This document shows, piece after piece, positions 1 through 7,197 of a stretch of 64,000 nt of DNA. The notes below the pieces were generated by a model. It was not told the DNA's origin. It saw only the letters and a list, made by a program, of their open reading frames with translations, and searched no databases. Both the position numbers and the translations under genes were made by a program. The stretch covers positions 62,001 through 126,000 of the forward strand of contig NZ_LGUR01000048.1 in the NCBI RefSeq assembly GCF_001270495.1, given 5' to 3'. Source of the DNA: Streptomyces viridochromogenes. GTDB lineage: Bacteria > Actinomycetota > Actinomycetes > Streptomycetales > Streptomycetaceae. The first letter of the stretch is position 1, and the number at the start of each line of letters is the position of its first letter.

Positions 1-919
1 GGGCCGTCAGCTGCACGCCGGCCGTCTGGGTGTGGAAGCGGAGCATCAGCGACTTGGGGTTCCTCGCCCCGAACTCGTCCCGCATCACGCGGGCCCAGAT
101 GCGGCGGGCGGCACGGAACTTGGCGACCTCCTCCAGGAGCGTCGTACGGGCGACGAAGAAGAAGGAGAGGCGGGGCGCGAAGTCGTCGACGTCCATACCG
201 GCCGCGACCGCCGTGCGGACGTACTCGATGCCGTCGGCGAGGGTGAAGGCGATCTCCTGCGCGGGGGACGCGCCCGCCTCGGCCATGTGGTAGCCGGAGA
301 TCGAGATCGTGTTCCACTTCGGGATCTCGGCCTTGCAGTACCGGAAGATGTCGGCGATCAGCCGGAGGGACGGCTTCGGCGGGAAGATGTACGTGCCGCG
401 CGCGATGTACTCCTTCAGCACGTCGTTCTGGATCGTGCCGGTGAGCCGGTCCGCCGGGACCCCCTGTTCCTCCGCGACCAGCTGGTACAGCAGGAGGAGC
501 AGCGCGGCCGGCGCGTTGATCGTCATCGACGTCGACACCTGGTCCAGCGGGATCCCGTCGAACAGCACCCGCATGTCGTCGATCGAGTCGATGGCCACGC
601 CCACCTTGCCGACCTCGCCGTGCGCGATCGGCGCGTCGGAGTCGTGGCCCATCTGGGTGGGCAGGTCGAAGGCGACCGAGAGGCCCATCGTGCCGTGGGC
701 GATCAGCTGCCGGTAGCGGGCGTTCGACTCCGTTGCCGTGCCGAAGCCCGCGTACTGGCGCATCGTCCAGGGGCGGCCCGTGTACATGGAGGGGTACACG
801 CCGCGCGTGAACGGGTACGCCCCCGGCTCGCCCAGCTTCTCGGCCGGGTCCCAGCCGTCCTGCGCGTCCGGCCCGTAGACCGGCTCGATGGGCAGTCCGG
901 ACTCCGACTCACGCGCCAT
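1..919 (-). CDS. methylmalonyl-CoA mutase-type large subunit, C-terminus off the left edge
   Basis: Acyl-CoA mutase large subunit: adenosylcobalamin-dependent carbon-skeleton rearrangement of a CoA thioester, most likely methylmalonyl-CoA/succinyl-CoA. About 306 residues of the substrate-binding TIM-barrel half are present. Seen: [15 protein letters not shown] near residue 45, then [38 protein letters not shown] and RFHTQTAG, all family hallmarks. The Tyr in RQY is the residue I associate with methylmalonyl-CoA mutases; isobutyryl-CoA mutases have Phe there. The start is ATG at 919 with GGAGG eight bases upstream. The B12-binding part lies outside the window, so it cannot be said whether that domain is fused or supplied by a small subunit. 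Confident of family, moderately confident of substrate. Confidence 0.88.
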   Translation of the reverse strand, partial: MARESESGLPIEPVYGPDAQDGWDPAEKLGEPGAYPFTRGVYPSMYTGRPWTMRQYAGFGTATESNARYRQLIAHGTMGLSVAFDLPTQMGHDSDAPIAHGEVGKVGVAIDSIDDMRVLFDGIPLDQVSTSMTINAPAALLLLLYQLVAEEQGVPADRLTGTIQNDVLKEYIARGTYIFPPKPSLRLIADIFRYCKAEIPKWNTISISGYHMAEAGASPAQEIAFTLADGIEYVRTAVAAGMDVDDFAPRLSFFFVARTTLLEEVAKFRAARRIWARVMRDEFGARNPKSLMLRFHTQTAGVQLTA

Positions 920-1062
920 GGTGGGGCCTCCGTGTCGCAGTTCACTTCTGTGTCCCACCATGCCGCGTAGTTCGCAACCGGTCACGTGCGGGGAACATCT
1001 CAGGTGACATCGGGGCGGTCAGCCCGGTCGGGGCGGCCGCGGTGAGACGCCGGGGGGCGGAA

Positions 1063-1896
1063 ATGCGTACCAGGGGCATGGGGAGAGCGACTGCCGTACT
1101 CGCCGCGGGCGCCGCGCTCACGGTCCTGTGCGGTTGTACGGTGCAGGCGTCCGGGGACGACAGGCGCTCGCCGGTGCGCATAGAGCTCCCGAGCGGCACA
1201 CCGTCCGGGAAGTCCGCGCCGCCGCCCGACGACAAGCCGAGCGCGACGCCCACGCCGGCGGCGCCCGCCGTGCTGTGGTCGCGGGGCGACGAGGGCCGTG
1301 ACATACGGGAGCTCCAGTCCCGGCTGCGGCAGATCGCCTGGCTCTTCGACGGGCCGACCGGGACCTACGACGATCTGACCGAGCAGGCGGTCAGGGGCTT
1401 TCAGGGCAAGCGCGGGCTGCCGAAGACGGGGAAGACCGACCAGGTCACCTGGGAGCGGCTGCTGAAGATGACCCGCGAACCCGGCAAGTGGGACCTGTAC
1501 CTGATGGGCGGCCAGCCGGCGGACGCGCCGGACGCGCGGTGCCTGACCGGCCGGGTGCTGTGCGTCAGCAAGTCGAGCCGGACCCTGCGCTGGATGATCG
1601 ACGGGCGGACGGTCCTGACGGTGCCGGTGCGGTTCGGTTCGCAGTACACGCCGACCCGGGAGGGTGTGTTCAGCGTCTACTGGAAGTCCCGGCACCATGT
1701 GTCGACGCTCTATGACTCGCCCATGCCCTACGCCATGTTCTTCAGCGGCGGCCAGGCGGTGCACTATTCGTCCGACTTCGCGGCCACGGGTTACGGCGGC
1801 GCCTCGCACGGCTGTGTCAACGTACGGGACGAGCGGGCGATCGCGGAGATGTTCGCCCAGGTGAGGACCGGCGACAAGGTCGTCGTCCACTGGTGA
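1063..1896 (+). CDS. L,D-transpeptidase lipoprotein with peptidoglycan-binding domain
   Basis: Extracytoplasmic L,D-transpeptidase that would cross-link or modify peptidoglycan stem peptides. The N-terminus is a lipoprotein signal ending in LCGC (Cys about residue 23), followed by a Pro/Ala-rich linker. A PG_binding_1 helical domain follows (about residues 80-145: RGDEGRDIRELQSRLRQ ... GFQGKRGLPKTGKTD), then a C-terminal YkuD domain with the catalytic SHGCVNVRD motif (His249, Cys251). I chose ATG 1063; an in-frame GTG at 1042 would add seven residues ahead of the signal peptide. It is monocistronic, with a strong hairpin just downstream. Family assignment is secure; the exact cross-link made is not determined. 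Confidence 0.9.
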   Translation: MRTRGMGRATAVLAAGAALTVLCGCTVQASGDDRRSPVRIELPSGTPSGKSAPPPDDKPSATPTPAAPAVLWSRGDEGRDIRELQSRLRQIAWLFDGPTGTYDDLTEQAVRGFQGKRGLPKTGKTDQVTWERLLKMTREPGKWDLYLMGGQPADAPDARCLTGRVLCVSKSSRTLRWMIDGRTVLTVPVRFGSQYTPTREGVFSVYWKSRHHVSTLYDSPMPYAMFFSGGQAVHYSSDFAATGYGGASHGCVNVRDERAIAEMFAQVRTGDKVVVHW

Positions 1897-1929
1897 CGCC
1901 GGGCGGGGCGCGCAGGTGCGGGGAGATGG

Positions 1930-1968
1930 GGCGCGGGCGGGACCGGGGGAACGTGTCCCGCCCGCGCC
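1930..1968 (+). terminator. hairpin terminator after the L,D-transpeptidase
   Basis: A perfect 14-bp stem (arms 1930-1943 and 1955-1968, GGCGCGGGCGGGAC and its complement) with an 11-nt loop, 33 bases after the stop codon. There is no U-tract, as is usual for Streptomyces hairpin terminators. It may also act on the minus-strand operon that ends at 2110. Confidence 0.75.
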
Positions 1969-2109
1969 GATGCACGAGCCGCAGGTACGGGGGGAACCCC
2001 GGCTCTGTGCGACGGCCGATGACCAGTCGGCTCACTCAGATCAGCGCCGGGGCGGCCGAAAACGTCACTCCCGCCGCGAAGAATTTTCTACAAATTACAA
2101 AACCGCAGG

Positions 2110-3120
2110 TCAGCGATGTGCGAGCGGAGTGAGGACACGATCCGCCAGGAAGTCGGCCACGGCCGCCGAAGGGGCGACCGCGGCGGCGTCCACGCGGCGG
2201 TCGTCGCCCTCGTCGCCCCTCTCCCGGTCCCCGCCCGTGCCCCGGTCCCGGTCCCGGTCTCTGCCCGTGTCCTTGCTCTTGTCCTTGTCCTTGCTCTTGT
2301 CCCTGCCCGGCTTGTCCCAGGTACCGCCGGGGGCCTGGAGGACGGTCTTGCAGTACTGCCGGACGCGCTCGGAGCCGCCCGCCGCGCGCTCCAGGGCGCG
2401 GCGGCGGTCGTGGGACAGCTGCTTGCCGTCGCGCAGGTCACGGCAGTACGAGGTGACGGCCTTCCACCAGTCGCCAGAGCGGCCGTCCCCGTCCCCGGCG
2501 GTGGGTCCGGGGTCCGTGGCGCGGCCTCCGGGTGCCGTCTCCTCGGTGGCGCCCGGACCGGCGGGGGTCTCCGCGTCGTCGGGCGTGGGCCCGCCCTGCA
2601 CACCGCGCTCCGGGGAGGGCGAGAGGAGGGGGCGTTCCGGCGGGGCGGGCGCCGAGACCGAGGCGGCCGGGCGGCCCCCTTCGTCACCGACGAACGGCGT
2701 CGTCAGCACTCCGGTTCCGGCCGCGACCGCGACCCCGCCGACCATGCCCACGGCCAGCGCGGCCGCGAGACCGAGCCTTACGGGACGGCCCCAGCGGGGG
2801 CGGTCGGCGGCGCGGGCGGGGCCGCCGATGCGGACGAGCCCCACGTCGGCGACGCGGGTGGCGCGCGGTCCGGCGTCGCCGCCGACGGTCACGGCGGCGT
2901 CGTCCCGGTCCCCGCGCGCCGCGCGGAACGCCGCCAACGCGGCGGCCTCTCCGGGGAGTTCGGCGCTGCTCAGCAGGGGTTCGGCGGTCAGGGCCTCAAG
3001 CGTCTTGGCGAGGCGTTCGGCCTGGTCCCGGTCGGCCGGGTCGACAGCTTCGAGTGACTCTCCGCGCAGCAGTCGCTCCGCCGTTTCGCGGTCCAGCCAC
3101 CTGTACTGCTCGTCGGCCAT
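2110..3120 (-). CDS. one-TM sigma-associated protein with two-Cys ectodomain (copy 1)
   Basis: Probable membrane partner (anti-sigma or sensor) of the ECF sigma factor directly upstream. Seen: about 110 cytoplasmic residues containing LLSSAELPGEAAALAAFRAAR, a transmembrane helix at about residues 115-137, a Ser/Pro/Gly-rich stalk, then a small extracellular segment with two cysteines (SYCRDLRDGKQLS ... AAGGSERVRQYC), and a tail very rich in Lys/Asp/Arg repeats. The start ATG 3120 overlaps the sigma stop codon (TGATG) with AGAAGGG upstream, so translation is coupled; GTG 3123 is an alternative. A paralogue lies at 4236-5069. No ZAS zinc motif (HxxxCxxC) is visible, so it is not a classical zinc anti-sigma factor. 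The role is inferred from position and topology. Confidence 0.7.
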   Translation of the reverse strand: MADEQYRWLDRETAERLLRGESLEAVDPADRDQAERLAKTLEALTAEPLLSSAELPGEAAALAAFRAARGDRDDAAVTVGGDAGPRATRVADVGLVRIGGPARAADRPRWGRPVRLGLAAALAVGMVGGVAVAAGTGVLTTPFVGDEGGRPAASVSAPAPPERPLLSPSPERGVQGGPTPDDAETPAGPGATEETAPGGRATDPGPTAGDGDGRSGDWWKAVTSYCRDLRDGKQLSHDRRRALERAAGGSERVRQYCKTVLQAPGGTWDKPGRDKSKDKDKSKDTGRDRDRDRGTGGDRERGDEGDDRRVDAAAVAPSAAVADFLADRVLTPLAHR

Positions 3121-3782
3121 CACACACCCTTCTGCGTCCGCGTGACGCTTTGCGTCACACTCGCAGACGTCACCGCACGGTCGCGGGTTCCTCGCTGGGG
3201 AGGCAGGGCGTCGAGCACCCCGGCCGATTCCGGATCGTCGCCGAGCAGCTCGGCCAGCCGCTTCAGGCCCCGGTGCGCGGCGGTCCGTACGGCGCCCGGA
3301 CGCTTGCCGAGCGTCTCCGCGGCCGTCTTGGCGTCGAGCCCCACGACCACGCGCAGCACGACCGCCTCGGCCTGGTCCTGCGGCAACCGTGCGATGAGGG
3401 AGAGGGTGCCGTCGGTGGCCAGCGCCTCCATGGCCTCGCCCGCCGTGTCGGACTCGGCGGCCTTCCCGGACAGCTCCGTCTCGTCGCCGCCGATCGCGGG
3501 GCGGCGGCCGCGCATGCGTATGTGGTCCAGCGCGCGGTTGCGGGCTATCCGGGCCGCCCAGCCGCGGAAGCGGTCCGCGTCCCCGCTGAACCGCTGCAGG
3601 TCACGCGCTATCTGGAGCCACGCCTCCGAGGCGACGTCCTCGGCGTCCGGGTCGCCGACCAGCGTCCGTACGTACCCGAGCAGCCGCGGGTGCACGGAGC
3701 GGTACACAGTGCGGAACGCACTCTCGTCCCCGTCCTGTGCGGCAAGCACCGCGGCGGTCAACTCCGCGTCGTCCCCCAGCAC
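3120..3782 (-). CDS. ECF RNA polymerase sigma factor (copy 1)
   Basis: Extracytoplasmic-function sigma factor, 220 residues. Sigma region 2 covers about residues 10-90 (DESAFRTVYRSVHPRLLGYVRTL, DAEDVASEAWLQIARDLQRF, FRGWAARIARNRALDHIR). Region 4 covers about 125-180 (LPQDQAEAVVLRVVVGLDAKTAAETLGKRPGAVRTAAHRGLKRL). The start is GTG 3782 with GAGGTAG five bases upstream. The stop is fused to the start of the membrane protein, forming a two-gene operon. About 40% of the residues, including whole region-4 blocks, match the sigma factor at 5281-5871, so the pair arose by local duplication. A possible own promoter lies at 3926-3952. Confidence 0.9.
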   Translation of the reverse strand: MLGDDAELTAAVLAAQDGDESAFRTVYRSVHPRLLGYVRTLVGDPDAEDVASEAWLQIARDLQRFSGDADRFRGWAARIARNRALDHIRMRGRRPAIGGDETELSGKAAESDTAGEAMEALATDGTLSLIARLPQDQAEAVVLRVVVGLDAKTAAETLGKRPGAVRTAAHRGLKRLAELLGDDPESAGVLDALPPQRGTRDRAVTSASVTQSVTRTQKGV

Positions 3783-3925
3783 TGCTACCTCAATTGGTGG
3801 TTGCGGTTCCGAGACCGCAGGTCGTTGCGGTGGTCATACACCCTCCGCGTCCGGCGCGAAAGGCACGTTACGGCCTGAAAGCGCTGCTCGTCCATGTCCG
3901 TACAACATGCAACTACCCGGGAATC

Positions 3926-3952
3926 CGCGAATGTGTCCTCCCAGGTGTGACA
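3926..3952 (-). promoter_or_regulatory. candidate ECF-type promoter ahead of the sigma factor gene
   Basis: On the minus strand TGTCACA (3952-3946) is followed after 16 bases by CGCG (3929-3926). TGTCACA-N16-CGTC is a published ECF41-class promoter; here only the -35-like half matches exactly and the downstream half matches CG. The leader to the GTG at 3782 would be about 135 nt. A similar arrangement precedes the gene at 5069. Suggestive only. Confidence 0.3.
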
Positions 3953-4011
3953 GAAAACGCAGTCATGGCGCTGTAGAAAGTACGGGCCGCCGCGCGACCC
4001 GTGCCGCGCGA

Positions 4012-4051
4012 CGGCCGGGGCCTCTCCTGTGGGGGGTGGCGGCCCCGGCCG
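4012..4051 (-). terminator. GC-rich hairpin between ECF modules
   Basis: An 11-bp perfect stem (CGGCCGGGGCC at 4012-4022 paired with 4041-4051) around an 18-nt loop, about 185 bases beyond the end of the upstream minus-strand gene. The long loop makes it a moderate candidate. Confidence 0.4.
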
Positions 4052-4208
4052 TTGCCTCGGTGCCACCCGCCCTCGCTGCCTCTTCCCGGCTCCCAGCAGG
4101 GCTCGATCGACTTCAGGGAACGCGCCGAACTCCTCGGCACCCCTTCGGGTCCGGACCCACCGCCGACGGCGGCCACGAACCCGGTCTCCGCATCCCGACC
4201 GGCACGGA

Positions 4209-4225
4209 CCGACAGCCGCTGTCGG
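4209..4225 (-). terminator. short hairpin just after the copy-2 membrane protein gene
   Basis: CCGACAG / CTGTCGG, a 7-bp stem with a 3-nt loop, beginning 11 bases past the stop codon at 4236. It is small, but well placed for termination. Confidence 0.4.
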
Positions 4226-4235
4226 CCTGGCGGCG

Positions 4236-5069
4236 TCAGTCCTTCTTCTCGGCCTTGTCGGGCTTCCCGGCGCCCTCGCCCGCACTCTCGCCCTCACCCG
4301 CGCCCGCGCCCGCGCCCTCACCCGCGCCCTCACCCGACGCGTTCTTCCCGCTCGGCCCCTGACCGTTGCCGGTGGCAGCGCCCTCGTCGGCCTTCTTCGT
4401 CGGCACGGTCTTCGCCGCCCGCGCCAGCTGCTCGGCGCAGTACGCGGCCACCTTGTCCTCGCCGCCCGCCAGCGTGACGAGCCGCTGCCAGGCCGTCGAG
4501 TCCAGGGCCTTGCCGCTGCCCTCGACCTGGTCGTAGGCGCGGCACTTGGCCTCGGCATCCTGGGCGGTGGAGGGGTGGCCGGGCTTCCCGGCGGTGGCGC
4601 CGGGCAAGGCGGCGGACGGGTCGGCGGCCGGCCGGCCGGAAGCGCCGGCCGACGGGGTGGGCCTGACCTTGTCGCCGCCGTCGGGGGCGTCCGAGGTGCC
4701 TGACGAGCCGATCGCGGCGACCGCCACGCCGCCCAGCGCGAGGCTCGCGACGAACAGGGAGAGCGTGGTCTTCACGGACAGCGCCAGGCGACGCGGCTCG
4801 CGGGGCCGCCAGTCGTCCCGGCGCCGGGTGCGCGCCCGGTGCGCCCCCGCGGCACGGGCGGCGCGGAACGCGGCCACGGCACGCTGCTCGCCCTCGGCGT
4901 CCGCCCGGTGTCCGCGCAGTACGGCGGCGGAGAGCAGCGCCTCCAGGGCGGCGTCGTCGAGCGCCACGTTCGGGCCGGAGGCGCGCCCTGACACGTGGCC
5001 GAGGACGAGGCCGTCAGGGTGCGCACGCCGACGGCCGGAGGTCCCACCGCCGTTCTGCTGTTCACCCAT
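4236..5069 (-). CDS. one-TM sigma-associated protein with two-Cys ectodomain (copy 2)
   Basis: Paralogue of the 2110-3120 product. Seen: a cytoplasmic part with ALLSAAVLRG ... AVAAFRAARAAG, a transmembrane helix at about residues 99-121, a Pro/Ala/Ser stalk, then an ectodomain holding the same two-cysteine pattern (AKCRAYDQVEGSGKALD ... LAGGEDKVAAYC) and a low-complexity GEGAGEGA-type tail. ATG 5069 is preceded by AGGAA. Unlike copy 1 it is not overlapped with its sigma gene; 211 bases separate them and contain a possible promoter. It probably senses an envelope signal and controls the neighbouring sigma factor, but this is inference from context. Confidence 0.7.
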   Translation of the reverse strand: MGEQQNGGGTSGRRRAHPDGLVLGHVSGRASGPNVALDDAALEALLSAAVLRGHRADAEGEQRAVAAFRAARAAGAHRARTRRRDDWRPREPRRLALSVKTTLSLFVASLALGGVAVAAIGSSGTSDAPDGGDKVRPTPSAGASGRPAADPSAALPGATAGKPGHPSTAQDAEAKCRAYDQVEGSGKALDSTAWQRLVTLAGGEDKVAAYCAEQLARAAKTVPTKKADEGAATGNGQGPSGKNASGEGAGEGAGAGAGEGESAGEGAGKPDKAEKKD

Positions 5070-5136
5070 GTCCGTTTCCTGTTCCTGTCCGACCTGACCC
5101 GTTGCGGCCTCCGTGATGCACGTGTCGTACGTGCTC

Positions 5137-5163
5137 TACGTGACCTCCATGACAGCTGTGACA
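5137..5163 (-). promoter_or_regulatory. candidate ECF-type promoter ahead of the copy-2 membrane protein
   Basis: TGTCACA (5163-5157, minus strand), then 16 bases, then CGTA (5140-5137). The downstream start codon is about 68 bases further on. It resembles the element at 3926-3952, and sharing between the two modules is the main support. Confidence 0.35.
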
Positions 5164-5280
5164 CACGGGCTCGTAGAACCTGTACGTCCCTCGCGCCCCG
5201 TACGACTCACCGCGCACACCCCGCTTCGCCTCATCGAGGCGTTGAGATGCCGCCCGTGCCACCGCCGCCACACTCACTGT

Positions 5281-5871
5281 TCATTTCGATTCCCCCAGCG
5301 TCCGGGGGCCGTCATCCGTCACACCCGCGCCGCCCAGCTGCTGGGCGAGGCGCTTCAACCCCCGGTACGCGGCGGTCCGCACCGCACCCGGGCGCTTGCC
5401 CAGGACGCGTGCGGCGGCGGGGCCGTCGAGGCCGACGACGACCCGCAGCAGCACCGCCTCGGCCTGGTCCCGCGGCAGCCCGCCGATCAGCTCCAGGGCG
5501 CTCTCCGTCGAGATCGACTCCAGCGCCTGGTCGTGCGTGCTGTTCGGTCCGGGCAGGTCCAGTACGTCGCTCTCCAGCGCCGACGCCCGGGGCCGTACCT
5601 TCTGCCGACGCAGATGGTCCAGCGCCCGGTGCCGGGCGATGGTCGCGGTCCAGCCCCGGAACCCGGCGCCGTCGCCCTTGAACCTGCCCAGGTCACGGGC
5701 GATCTCCAGCCAGGCGTCGGACGCCACGTCCTCCGCGTCGTCCCCGACCAGCCCGCGCAGGTACCCGAGCAGGCCCGGCTGCACCAGCCGGTACGCCACC
5801 GCGAAGGCGGCCTCGTCACCTTCCTGAGCCCGCGCGACGGCCGCGCTCAGCTCCCCGTCGTGCGCGTGCAC
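5281..5871 (-). CDS. ECF RNA polymerase sigma factor (copy 2)
   Basis: ECF sigma factor of 196 residues from GTG 5871 (GGGAGGGG about 8 bases upstream); longer in-frame readings to 5964 have implausible N-termini. Region 2: DEAAFAVAYRLVQPGLLGYLR, DDAEDVASDAWLEIARDL and FRGWTATIARHRALDHLRR. Region 4: GGLPRDQAEAVLLRVVVGLDGPAAARVLGKRPGAV followed by RTAAYRGLKRLAQQLGG. It is strongly similar to the sigma factor at 3120-3782 throughout both regions. It is probably paired with the membrane protein encoded downstream at 4236-5069. Confidence 0.9.
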   Translation of the reverse strand: MHAHDGELSAAVARAQEGDEAAFAVAYRLVQPGLLGYLRGLVGDDAEDVASDAWLEIARDLGRFKGDGAGFRGWTATIARHRALDHLRRQKVRPRASALESDVLDLPGPNSTHDQALESISTESALELIGGLPRDQAEAVLLRVVVGLDGPAAARVLGKRPGAVRTAAYRGLKRLAQQLGGAGVTDDGPRTLGESK

Positions 5872-6163
5872 GCGGCGGGGTTCCCCTCCCTGGCCCAAGA
5901 ACTGTCCTCGTCCGTACCGGTTCGCGGCGAATCCGCACCTCGCGCTGCGGCCGCCCTTTCCCACGCCCCTCCACGGTCAACAGCGCCCGGCCTCACAGAA
6001 GTGTCACAGGGCGGCCGGGACGCGGCCGGGATACAACCCTTGCCGCTCATCGCGAGTCACACAGACGCCGTGACGAGGCAGGGGCCTTCGCACAGCCGAT
6101 CCCCAGGAATGGCATACGATGCGCGCGCCCCTCATAAAGATCACATAAGAGGATGTACACGTC

Positions 6164-7054
6164 ATGTCGATCGTTCGATCTTCCCGTCCCCTTCGTGGCA
6201 TAACCGCCGCCGTCGCCCTGCTCGCGATCGGCGCGGCCGGGTGCTCGGATGTCTCGGACGCCGTCGACAGCGCCAAGGACGGCGCGAAGAAGGTGGCCCG
6301 CCAGCGCTCGGTCTTCTCGCTGGCCGTCGGGGACTGCTACAACCCCAACACCAAGGGCGAGGGCGAGGAGATCCTCGTCGAGATCGTGCCCTGCACCGAG
6401 GCGCACACCGGTCAGGTCGTCGCCGATTTCAAGATCGACGAGGGGACCTCGTACCCCGGCGACGACGCGATCTCGGCCATCGCCGACAAGCGATGCCCGG
6501 TCGAGGCCGGGAAGTTCGCCCCGGACACCTGGGCGCTCCCCAAGGGCGTCGGCATCTTCTACTACACCCCGACCAAGGAGAGCTGGGCGACGGGTGACCG
6601 CGCCGTCACCTGCACCTACAACAAGGAAACGGGCAACTTCACCGGCTCCCTGAAGGCCGACGCGAAGACCCTGAAGCCCGCGCAGAGCACGTACCTGACG
6701 GGTTCGAACGCCGTCTACGACGCGTTCTGGGCGAACCAGCCCGAGAAGGACAGCGTCGAGAAGGACCTGGCCGGCTACAAGGCGCAGGCCAAGGCCGTCG
6801 CGGCCGCCCTCGACGCACACCTCAAGGGCCTGAAGGGCATCGAGGGCACCGAGGTCGGCAAGCTCCGCGACCAGCTGACGAAGACGGCCGCGCACTGGAA
6901 GACCGCCGCGAACGCCGCCGACACCGACGCGTTCTACATCGCCTTCGACCCGGCCTTCACCGGCATCGACCCGAACAAGACGGTCGCCGCCCGCAAGGAG
7001 CTGGGCCTGGCCACCACCGTCCCGGCCGACGACGCCGAGGTCTGGGCGAGCTGA
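6164..7054 (+). CDS. septum-formation-domain lipoprotein
   Basis: Secreted lipoprotein of 296 residues. The signal peptide ends in GAAGC (Cys about residue 27). The middle matches the Septum_form-type domain: VGDCYN near residue 58, then VEIVPCTEAHTGQVVADF, a further conserved Cys in DKRCP, and AVTCTYN. The C-terminal 90 residues are Ala/Lys-rich and helical (KAQAKAVAAALDAHLKGL). Start ATG 6164, with AGAGGA upstream. Function of the family is not firmly known; a role in envelope growth is suggested by the family name and by the surrounding cell-wall genes. A perfect hairpin terminator follows. Confidence 0.75.
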   Translation: MSIVRSSRPLRGITAAVALLAIGAAGCSDVSDAVDSAKDGAKKVARQRSVFSLAVGDCYNPNTKGEGEEILVEIVPCTEAHTGQVVADFKIDEGTSYPGDDAISAIADKRCPVEAGKFAPDTWALPKGVGIFYYTPTKESWATGDRAVTCTYNKETGNFTGSLKADAKTLKPAQSTYLTGSNAVYDAFWANQPEKDSVEKDLAGYKAQAKAVAAALDAHLKGLKGIEGTEVGKLRDQLTKTAAHWKTAANAADTDAFYIAFDPAFTGIDPNKTVAARKELGLATTVPADDAEVWAS

Positions 7055-7069
7055 CGCCTCGCCGAGCGG

Positions 7070-7102
7070 GCGGGGCCGGGTCCACCAAGGACCCGGCCCC
7101 GC
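7070..7102 (+). terminator. strong hairpin terminator
   Basis: A perfect 14-bp stem (7070-7083 with 7089-7102, GCGGGGCCGGGTCC and its complement), a 5-nt loop, then TTTCTCG. It ends the septum-formation lipoprotein transcript. Confidence 0.88.
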
Positions 7103-7197
7103 TTTCTCGTTCGGTGGGTGACAGTTCCCACGGGCTGTGCGCTGTCTGTAGATGCCACCTGTGTGACAGGTGATGCAGCCGTGACCATTCAATAGGG

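Larger units (their letters stand above)
3783..4235. other. 453-bp intergenic region between the two ECF modules
   Basis: No convincing gene. Open frames here lack a ribosome-binding site and codon structure. The region holds two hairpins able to end the minus-strand transcript of the 4236-5069 gene (4209-4225 and 4012-4051), and a TGTCACA element (3946-3952, minus strand) that may be the promoter of the downstream sigma gene. Its local A+T content rises between 3890 and 3980, as expected for a promoter. Confidence 0.6.

Noticed and set aside
2532..3878. Plus-strand frame across the sigma/membrane protein pair
   Set aside because: Arg/Pro-rich nonsense composition and full overlap with two recognised minus-strand genes.
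6002..6008. Further TGTCACA/TGTGACA heptamers at 6002, 7162, 10505 and 11836
   Set aside because: None has the CG element 16 bp downstream in the right orientation, so they were not called promoters.
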